From NCBI GenBank assembly GCA_020200195.1, contig JAIVJE010000077.1, positions 1 to 5,624 on the forward strand: a DNA stretch of 5,624 nt, read 5' to 3'. Made by a program: the position numbers and the translations under genes. The stretch is from Acidobacteriota bacterium (GTDB lineage Bacteria > Acidobacteriota > Vicinamibacteria > Vicinamibacterales > 2-12-FULL-66-21). Of this stretch, positions 1-4,632 are shown one piece after another. Under the pieces are notes generated by a model. It searched no databases and had not been told where the DNA came from. It worked only from the letters and a program-made list of their open reading frames with translations. Numbering within the stretch: the first letter of the stretch is position 1; each line of letters starts with the position of its first letter.

Positions 1-859
1 CGAGGCCCCACACCACCGGCTGTTTCAGGCCCAGCCACCACAACGCGAGCGCAGTGACGACCGCGACGAGTGCACTCGTGAAAATCTGGACGAGCATGAA
101 CCGCTCGATCTGGTTGCCGATCTCCTCGACGATCTGCAGCGTAATCTTCTTCTTCGAGAGCGTGGGCGAGATTTTGACGAGCTTTCTGCGGTAGAGGTCG
201 TCGGCGACGAGCAGAAAGTACGTCAGGAACAGGATCATCACAAACTGCCCGACGAGCGTGACCACACCCACTCCTCCCCAGACCAGGTAATTACTCGCCC
301 GGAACGTCTGAACCACCTCAACGGGTGTGACACCACGCGTCGTCGCCTCCGGACCGGCGGCTTCCGCGGCGGTCTTGTCGATTTCCTTCGCCGCTTCCTG
401 CAGTTTGTCCATCGTCCCGGGCTCCTGCTGACGCCCTGACTGCAGGCTCGCCCGCAGCTGCTTCGCGGCTCTCGGCAGTCCGTCGACGATCGCCATGACA
501 TCATCGCGCAACGTATACGCTCCGTACCCGCCGAATCCGATCAGCGTCAGCAGCACGAGCCCCGCGCCGATGGCGCGATGGATCCGCCAGTGTTCGAGGC
601 GGTCCACCAGAGGATCCAGTGCGTAGAACATGAGGGCGCTCAGGATGACCGGGATCACCACATCCTGCGCGTACTGGAGGAACAGCACACACGCAATCCC
701 CGCGATCACGGTCAACGCCGCGTTGCGGATATCGACCGGCATCCGGATGACCATCGGAGGGAACTCAGCGTCTCCCTCCGGCATCTGAACGGTGACGACC
801 TGATCCTCAGCCGGATCCGATGGTCGGACGGTCGGTTTGTCTTCCTCGTTCGCTTTCAT
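1..859 (-). CDS. AI-2E family transporter (PF01594-type membrane protein), C-terminus beyond window
   Basis: The minus-strand frame starting at ATG 859-857 stays open to the left edge, giving 286 residues of a protein that in this family usually has about 350-400. A charged, acidic N-terminal tail (about residues 1-45) is followed by hydrophobic segments near 47-63, 67-82 and 97-116. A soluble, Ala/Glu/Lys-rich stretch follows (about 117-188), then membrane segments near 191-218 and 257-277. Two short segments close together, a third, a soluble domain and then further helices is the typical order of the AI-2E/PerM family. The family includes exporters such as TqsA and Na+/H+ antiporters, so the substrate cannot be read from sequence and quorum sensing should not be assumed. 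The gene is divergent from queA across a 69-bp spacer. No clear ribosome binding site precedes the ATG. Family call is fairly secure; function is unknown. Confidence 0.85.
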   Translation of the reverse strand, partial: MKANEEDKPTVRPSDPAEDQVVTVQMPEGDAEFPPMVIRMPVDIRNAALTVIAGIACVLFLQYAQDVVIPVILSALMFYALDPLVDRLEHWRIHRAIGAGLVLLTLIGFGGYGAYTLRDDVMAIVDGLPRAAKQLRASLQSGRQQEPGTMDKLQEAAKEIDKTAAEAAGPEATTRGVTPVEVVQTFRASNYLVWGGVGVVTLVGQFVMILFLTYFLLVADDLYRRKLVKISPTLSKKKITLQIVEEIGNQIERFMLVQIFTSALVAVVTALALWWLGLKQPVVWGL

Positions 860-877
860 TAGGTCTCGACGGCCGGA

Positions 878-883
878 ATTGTA
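878..883 (-). promoter_or_regulatory. possible -10 element for the AI-2E family gene
   Basis: Read on the minus strand this is TACAAT, one mismatch from the TATAAT consensus. It would place transcription start near 871, about 12 nt before the ATG at 859. No good -35 hexamer lies 16-18 bp upstream and there is no TGn extension, so the call rests on the -10 alone. The same 860-928 spacer must also carry the queA promoter. The best plus-strand candidate is TACATT (890-895) with TCGACG (866-871) 18 bp upstream, each matching four of six consensus bases, which is too weak to annotate separately. Confidence 0.3.
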
Positions 884-928
884 CCGCAGTACATTGCGTT
901 ACTGACGTGTTCGCGCTCATTCCCGCCG

Positions 929-2032
929 ATGGAAGTGTCTGAGTTCGACTATGCGCTGCCCACGGCGCTGATCGCGCAGGAGGCGGCACCTCGCGGGGCG
1001 TCCCGCCTGCTCGTCCTGCACCGCGCCACCGGCGCTATCGACCATGCGAACGTGAGCGACCTCATCGAGTACCTGCGCCGCGGTGACGTGCTCGCTGTGA
1101 ACACCACGCGGGTCTTCGCCGCTCGATTGCTCGGCCGTCGTGTTCCGAGCGGCGGCGCAGTCGAGTGTCTGTTGCTTGGCCCCTCGGCCTGCAGCAGCGC
1201 GTCGGCGCGCGATCCTGGCACTACGGGTGCACCGCCGGACGCCACGAAGAGCGCTCTGTACTGTGATGCGCTCGTCCATCCGGGACAGAAGCTCAACACC
1301 GGGGCGGTCATGCGGTTCGAAGGCGACGCCGGCGTACTCATGGCCGAAGTGCTGCAGCGCCGGTTCCATGGCCGACGCACGATACGGTTATGGGCGGAGT
1401 CGGGAGGCGATGTCGATCGGCTCGTGGACGCTCTGGGCCACATCCCGCTCCCGCCTTATATCAGGCGGCCGGATACCGCATCCGATGCGGAGAGATATCA
1501 GACGATCTTCGCGGCTGTTCGTGGATCGGTCGCGGCGCCGACGGCTGGCCTGCATTTCACGCCTGAGATGGTGGCCGCCCTCGAGCGTGCAGGTGTTGAG
1601 CGGGCCGAGATCGTGCTCCACGTCGGGTACGGCACCTTCAAGCCGGTCCGAACCACTACGGTTGAAGATCACGTCGTCGACTCGGAGCCCTACGACATTC
1701 CGGACGCGGCTGCTGCCGCGATCAACCGCGCACGCGCCGAGCGCCGTCGCGTGATTGCGGTCGGAACCACAACGACGCGCGCGTTGGAAGCGGCGGCCCG
1801 TACCGGGGGCCCGGTGTCGCCAGGTCCGGGCACCGCGTCGCTGTTCATCTATCCAGGGTTTCAGTTCCAGGTGCTCGGCGGACTGATGACCAACTTCCAT
1901 TTGCCGCGGTCATCCCTGCTGATGCTCGTTTGCGCGTTCGCCGGGCGCGAGCGGGTGATGGCTGCGTACGAGGAGGCGGTCCGGCGCGGCTATCGCTTCT
2001 ACAGCTATGGAGATGCGATGCTGATCATTTGA
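929..2032 (+). CDS. queA: S-adenosylmethionine:tRNA ribosyltransferase-isomerase QueA
   Basis: QueA transfers and isomerises the ribosyl group of S-adenosylmethionine onto preQ1 at tRNA position 34, making epoxyqueuosine in the cytoplasm, the next-to-last step of queuosine synthesis. The 367 residues cover the whole family (E. coli about 356). Signatures in order are LPTALIAQEAAPRGASRLLV (10-29), VNTTRVFAARLLGR (57-70), HIPLPPYIRR (171-180), GSVAAPTAGLHFTPEM (199-214), LHVGYGTFKPV (230-240), VGTTTTRALEA (278-288), GGLMTNFHLPRSSLLMLV (317-334) and YRFYSYGDAMLI (355-366). The small excess length comes from a Ser/Ala/Pro-rich loop at about 85-108, before the CDALVHPGQKL segment. The ATG at 929 fits the family N-terminus; only weak purine content precedes it, with no Shine-Dalgarno. 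The stop TGA (2030-2032) touches the 7-bp repeat array. Identification is very secure. Confidence 0.97.
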   Translation: MEVSEFDYALPTALIAQEAAPRGASRLLVLHRATGAIDHANVSDLIEYLRRGDVLAVNTTRVFAARLLGRRVPSGGAVECLLLGPSACSSASARDPGTTGAPPDATKSALYCDALVHPGQKLNTGAVMRFEGDAGVLMAEVLQRRFHGRRTIRLWAESGGDVDRLVDALGHIPLPPYIRRPDTASDAERYQTIFAAVRGSVAAPTAGLHFTPEMVAALERAGVERAEIVLHVGYGTFKPVRTTTVEDHVVDSEPYDIPDAAAAAINRARAERRRVIAVGTTTTRALEAAARTGGPVSPGPGTASLFIYPGFQFQVLGGLMTNFHLPRSSLLMLVCAFAGRERVMAAYEEAVRRGYRFYSYGDAMLII

Positions 2033-2073
2033 GCTCTCAGCTCTCAGCTGACGGCTGATAGCTGACAGCTGAC
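2032..2073 (+). repeat. six tandem 7-bp repeats, consensus AGCTGAC
   Basis: The units read AGCTCTC, AGCTCTC, AGCTGAC, GGCTGAT, AGCTGAC, AGCTGAC with no gaps, starting on the last base of the queA stop codon. TCAGCTG (2044-2050) is complementary to CAGCTGA (2066-2072), so the RNA could form a 7-bp stem with a 15-nt loop. There is no following T-tract, so this is not a standard intrinsic terminator. The array ends six bases before the TG of the next gene's extended -10. It could mark the end of the queA transcript or bind a regulator; neither can be decided from sequence. Confidence 0.75.
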
Positions 2074-2078
2074 CGCTT

Positions 2079-2087
2079 TGCTATAGT
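2079..2087 (+). promoter_or_regulatory. extended -10 promoter of the deoxyhypusine synthase-like gene
   Basis: TGCTATAGT combines the TGn extension with TATAGT (2082-2087), one mismatch from consensus. The usual seven-base step from the last T of the hexamer puts transcription start at about 2094, which is the G of the GTG start codon. No -35 hexamer sits at proper spacing (CTGACA at 2062-2067 is only 14 bp away), as is common for extended -10 promoters. The six bases between hexamer and start codon are all C, so no ribosome binding site is possible there. Confidence 0.55.
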
Positions 2088-2093
2088 CCCCCC

Positions 2094-3041
2094 GTGCCAT
2101 TCCCCTATGAGGAGTTCGACCTGTCGGGCGTCCGCACGTACCCGCTGAGCAGCCGCGCGAGCAAAGCGAGCGCGACACATTTTGCGCGGCCGTATCGCCG
2201 TGGCGAGGGGATGGACGGATTCCTCGCCTCGCTGCCGAACCTGCTGGCCGCCACGGATTTCACCGCCGTCGTGGCCGCGATGCTGGCCGCGCGCGCCGCG
2301 AAGCGAGGCATTCTCTGGGGCCTGGGCGCGCACGTCATCAAAACCGGCCTCTCGCCGATTGTCATCGATTTGATGGAGCGTGGCTTCGTTTCTGCCGTGG
2401 CGACCAACGGCGCCGGCATCATTCACGACTTCGAGATCGCGCTCTGCGGCGCCACGTCCGAGGACGTGGACGGTGCGCTGGGACCGGGCCGCTTCGGGAT
2501 GGCGGACGAAACCGGGCGACTGCTGAACTCCGCGATCACCGACGGCGTGGCCGCCGGCCTCGGCATCGGCCAGGCGGTCGGCCGCCGGCTCCAGGACACG
2601 AACCCCCCGCACGCCTCGCTGAGCATTGTCGCGGCGGCTGCGCGTCTGGAGATTCCGGTGACCGTGCATGTCGCGCTGGGAACCGACATCATTCACATGC
2701 ATCCGGATGCGTCGGGCCCGGCGCTGGGCGAGGGCAGTCTGCGTGACTTCCGGTACTTTGCGGCGCACGTCACGCGCCTCGGCGGCGGCGTGTACTTGAA
2801 CTGCGGATCGGCCGTCGTGCTCCCGGAGGTGTTCTTGAAGGCCGTCGCGCTCGCGCGCAACCTCGCCGTGTCGCTCGAGGGCCTTACCACGGTCAACCTG
2901 GATTTCACCCGCCTCTATCGACCGCAGACCAACGTTGTCACGCGACCTGTCGCCGGGATTGGCAAGGGCTATTCACTCGTCGGACACCATGAGTTGATGA
3001 TTCCGCTGCTCGCTGCCGCGCTGATCGAAGGTGCCGGGTAA
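2094..3041 (+). CDS. deoxyhypusine synthase-like protein lacking the catalytic lysine
   Basis: Function is unknown. The 315 residues follow the deoxyhypusine synthase (DHS) plan. ILWGLGAHVIKTGL (73-86) matches the DHS strand and glycine-rich turn. VATNGAGIIHDFEIAL (102-117) resembles the archaeal DHS motif ending in GANITHDLIEAL. GRFG (132-135), SIVAAAARLEIPV (177-189), IIHMHPDASG (199-208), LGGGVYLN (229-236) and GYSLVGHHELMIPLL (292-306) occupy the places of later DHS motifs. His203 may correspond to the DHS active-site histidine. In DHS and the related bacterial homospermidine synthase the glycine triplet motif reads GGGVxK, and that lysine carries the aminobutyl group; here the position is Leu235, so neither known reaction should be assumed. 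Bacteria also lack the DHS substrate eIF5A. The length is somewhat short (human DHS about 369). The GTG start follows from the promoter position and absence of an earlier in-frame start. Homology was judged by eye and not by a search. Confidence 0.65.
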   Translation: MPFPYEEFDLSGVRTYPLSSRASKASATHFARPYRRGEGMDGFLASLPNLLAATDFTAVVAAMLAARAAKRGILWGLGAHVIKTGLSPIVIDLMERGFVSAVATNGAGIIHDFEIALCGATSEDVDGALGPGRFGMADETGRLLNSAITDGVAAGLGIGQAVGRRLQDTNPPHASLSIVAAAARLEIPVTVHVALGTDIIHMHPDASGPALGEGSLRDFRYFAAHVTRLGGGVYLNCGSAVVLPEVFLKAVALARNLAVSLEGLTTVNLDFTRLYRPQTNVVTRPVAGIGKGYSLVGHHELMIPLLAAALIEGAG

Positions 3042-3043
3042 GC

Positions 3044-3049
3044 TATAAT
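3044..3049 (+). promoter_or_regulatory. consensus TATAAT -10 element for the tRNA (and probably tilS-ftsH)
   Basis: A perfect TATAAT begins three bases after the stop codon of the deoxyhypusine synthase-like gene. Transcription would start near 3056, leaving only about four nucleotides before the mature tRNA 5' end. The hexamer CTGATC (3021-3026) is 17 bp upstream but matches the -35 consensus at three of six positions, so the promoter would overlap the 3' end of the preceding gene. No better promoter is visible between the tRNA and tilS, so this one may drive the whole downstream set. Confidence 0.55.
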
Positions 3050-3059
3050 GAGAGGTTCC

Positions 3060-3136
3060 GGCGGTGTAGCTCAGCTGGTTAGAGCATGCGGCTCATATCC
3101 GCAGTGTCCGGGGTTCAAGTCCCTGCACCGCCACCA
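3060..3136 (+). tRNA. tRNA with CAT anticodon, probably elongator tRNA-Met
   Basis: A complete 77-nt cloverleaf with encoded CCA. The acceptor arm GGCGGTG (3060-3066) pairs with CACCGCC (3126-3132), followed by A73 and CCA. The D stem is GCTC/GAGC (3069-3072, 3082-3085) and the anticodon stem TGCGG/CCGCA (3087-3091, 3099-3103). The loop is CTCATAT, with anticodon CAT at 3094-3096. The T stem is CGGGG/CCCTG (one G-T pair) with loop TTCAAGT. The G1-C72 pair excludes initiator tRNA, which has a mismatch there. The choice is between elongator Met and the minor tRNA-Ile2 whose C34 is converted to lysidine by TilS. The 4-69 and 5-68 pairs are G-C here, whereas E. coli tRNA-Ile2 has C-G at both, so Met is favoured, but the adjacent tilS keeps Ile2 open. 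U38 in the loop is slightly unusual. Confidence 0.95.
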
Positions 3137-3146
3137 ATAAAAAGGA

Positions 3147-3195
3147 AAAGGGAAAAGGCACAAGGGAATAGGCACAAGGTTTCCCTTTCCCTTGT
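3147..3195 (+). other. two mutually exclusive hairpins in the tRNA-tilS spacer
   Basis: AAAGGGAAA (3147-3155) is perfectly complementary to TTTCCCTTT (3180-3188), and ACAAGGGAA (3160-3168) to TTCCCTTGT (3187-3195). The two 9-bp stems share bases 3187-3188 on their 3' side, so complete formation of one excludes the other. No T-run follows, so it does not look like an intrinsic terminator. The purine arms are upstream and the pyrimidine arms lie close to the tilS start, which has no Shine-Dalgarno sequence. Possible roles are a processing point between the tRNA and the mRNA, or control of tilS translation; both are inference. Confidence 0.5.
3151..3178 (+). repeat. two tandem copies of a 14-bp purine-rich unit
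   Basis: GGAAAAGGCACAAG (3151-3164) is followed directly by GGAATAGGCACAAG (3165-3178), 13 of 14 bases identical. The array lies within the hairpin region between the tRNA and tilS, and its purine runs are the upstream arms of those stems. Pyrimidine-rich blocks with the complementary CCCTT core repeat downstream at about 3183-3208. Confidence 0.65.
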
Positions 3196-3210
3196 CCCTC
3201 ATCCCTTGCC

Positions 3211-4632
3211 ATGATTCTCCCCGCCCGTGTCCTTCGGACGATTCGGATGCACGGCCTCGTCGCGCCGGGCGGACGTGTGCTCGTCGCGCTGTCTGGCGGG
3301 GCGGATTCGGTGACCCTGCTGCACGTCCTGCGGGAGCTCGAAACACCCGGCGGATTTCACGTCGCTGGCGTCGCCCATTACAACCATAAACTCCGGGCCG
3401 GCGCCGCCGACCTCGACGAACAGTTCTGCCGCGAACTGGCCGATAAATCGGGTATCCCTTTCGAGGCCGGGCGGGGTGACGTCCGGGCGATGGCGCGCGC
3501 CGCGCGCCGGTCGGTGGAAGATGCCGCGCGCACCGCGAGATATCGCTTTCTCGAGGAGGCCGCGGACCGCCTGCGTGCGGACGTCATTGCGGTCGGCCAC
3601 AGTCTGGATGATCAGGCGGAGACATTTCTGTTGCGGCTCATGCGAGGCGCCGGGCCCCGGGGCCTGGCAGGGATCCGTCCTCGCGCCGGCCGGGTCGTGC
3701 GGCCGCTGCTCGACGTTCGGCGTGCCGAGATCCGCGCCTATGCCGCCGAACACCGGCTTGCATTCCGGGACGATGCGACCAATGACGATCGCAACGTGCC
3801 GCGCAACCGCGTCCGACATGGCCTGATGCCGTATCTGGAACGGGAATTTTCGCCGGGTATCGTCGAGGTCCTCGCGCGCGAGGCGGCGATCGCCCGGGAA
3901 GATGAAGATCGATTGCAGCGCGAAGCAATCGATTTGGCCGCCTCGATCGTCTTAACCAGTAACAGCGTCGACAACCCGCGCATCGAAGTTGATGTGGTGG
4001 CGCTAAGGTCATTGCATCCGGCGCTGGCGTCGCGCGTCGCGCGGGAAGCACTCTCCAGGCTCGCGCGCGGGCGCTTTATCGGTGCCGAACACATCGCGCG
4101 CTTTCTCGAGCTGGCGGCCGGCACCGGTGACGCGTCGGTGAGCATGCCGGGGCAGGAAGTGGCGCGGCACGGCGATCGAATCGTGCTCAAGAGGCCTCGG
4201 GGCCCGGCATTTGCGAACTTCTTCCAGGTTCCGCTGTCTATCCCTGGAGAGGTCACGCTGAGTGCTCAGGGGTGGGCGGTCTCGGCAGCCTGGAACGGCC
4301 CGCCGGGCTCCGCGGACGCCGGGATGGTCCAGCCGCGATCGCCGTTGAGTGTGCCAGTGCAGGCGGCCGCGCTGCCGCTGGCCGTCCGATCACGGCGGCG
4401 GGGGGACCGCTTTCGGCCGGCAGGGCTGGGCGGACACGCCAAGAAGCTTCAGGATTTCCTCGTCGACCGGAAAGTCGCGCGGGAACTGCGCGATGCCCTG
4501 CCCCTGGTAGTGGATCGCGATGACAGAATTGTCTGGGTCGTCGGCGAAGCCGTAGGCGAGGATTTTCGAGTCACGGAGCCCGCGCAAGCCGTGATATTCT
4601 TGAAAGCAAGGCGGTTAGGAGGCGTAGGTTGA
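3211..4632 (+). CDS. tilS: tRNA(Ile)-lysidine synthetase TilS
   Basis: TilS attaches lysine to C34 of the CAU-anticodon tRNA-Ile using ATP, switching it from Met/AUG to Ile/AUA. All 473 residues are present (B. subtilis about 472). The N-terminal PP-loop ATPase domain carries SGGADS (28-33), AHYNHKLR (55-62, the family's HxNHxLR region), GHSLDDQAETFLLRLMRGAG (129-148), RPLLDVRRAEIRAY (164-177) and DATNDDRNVPRNRVRH (188-203). A middle helical substrate-binding region spans roughly 215-320. The C-terminal domain (about 390-465) includes the RRRGDRF and GGHAKKLQDFLVDRKV motifs typical of TilS_C. The ATG at 3211 places the PP-loop at the usual distance from the N-terminus; upstream bases are pyrimidine-rich, with no ribosome binding site. 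Its TGA overlaps the ftsH start. Essential in most bacteria, and the call is very secure. Confidence 0.97.
   Translation: MILPARVLRTIRMHGLVAPGGRVLVALSGGADSVTLLHVLRELETPGGFHVAGVAHYNHKLRAGAADLDEQFCRELADKSGIPFEAGRGDVRAMARAARRSVEDAARTARYRFLEEAADRLRADVIAVGHSLDDQAETFLLRLMRGAGPRGLAGIRPRAGRVVRPLLDVRRAEIRAYAAEHRLAFRDDATNDDRNVPRNRVRHGLMPYLEREFSPGIVEVLAREAAIAREDEDRLQREAIDLAASIVLTSNSVDNPRIEVDVVALRSLHPALASRVAREALSRLARGRFIGAEHIARFLELAAGTGDASVSMPGQEVARHGDRIVLKRPRGPAFANFFQVPLSIPGEVTLSAQGWAVSAAWNGPPGSADAGMVQPRSPLSVPVQAAALPLAVRSRRRGDRFRPAGLGGHAKKLQDFLVDRKVARELRDALPLVVDRDDRIVWVVGEAVGEDFRVTEPAQAVIFLKARRLGGVG
4617..4622 (+). promoter_or_regulatory. Shine-Dalgarno AGGAGG that fixes the ftsH TTG start
   Basis: A full AGGAGG lies inside the last codons of tilS, six bases before the TTG at 4629-4631. 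It supports TTG over the next in-frame ATG (codon 12), which has no such signal. It is the only strong ribosome binding site in the window. Confidence 0.85.

Noticed and set aside
578..862. Plus-strand open frame of 94 codons opposite the AI-2E family gene
   Set aside because: The minus-strand frame encodes clear membrane segments here; the His/Arg-rich plus-strand translation is a shadow.
1140..1754. Plus-strand open frame of 204 codons inside queA
   Set aside because: Out-of-frame with QueA, whose motifs are continuous across this stretch; composition (Arg/Ser-rich) is typical of a GC-rich shadow frame.
2037..2768. Minus-strand open frame of 243 codons opposite the DHS-like gene
   Set aside because: Arg-rich, low-information translation that covers a plus-strand gene with DHS-like motifs and runs into the 7-bp repeat array. 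No promoter or ribosome binding site supports it.
3060..3136. Integration site or mobile element at the tRNA 3' end
   Set aside because: No integrase, no direct repeat of the tRNA 3' end in the window, and the next gene is the housekeeping tilS.
3137..3200. Intrinsic terminator after the tRNA
   Set aside because: Stems exist but are A/G-rich with no following T-run, so termination is not supported.
4592..4600. Possible internal ftsH promoter, TGATATTCT (extended -10 form)
   Set aside because: The hexamer TATTCT matches only four of six bases, and there is no -35; the tilS-ftsH overlap is better explained by co-transcription.
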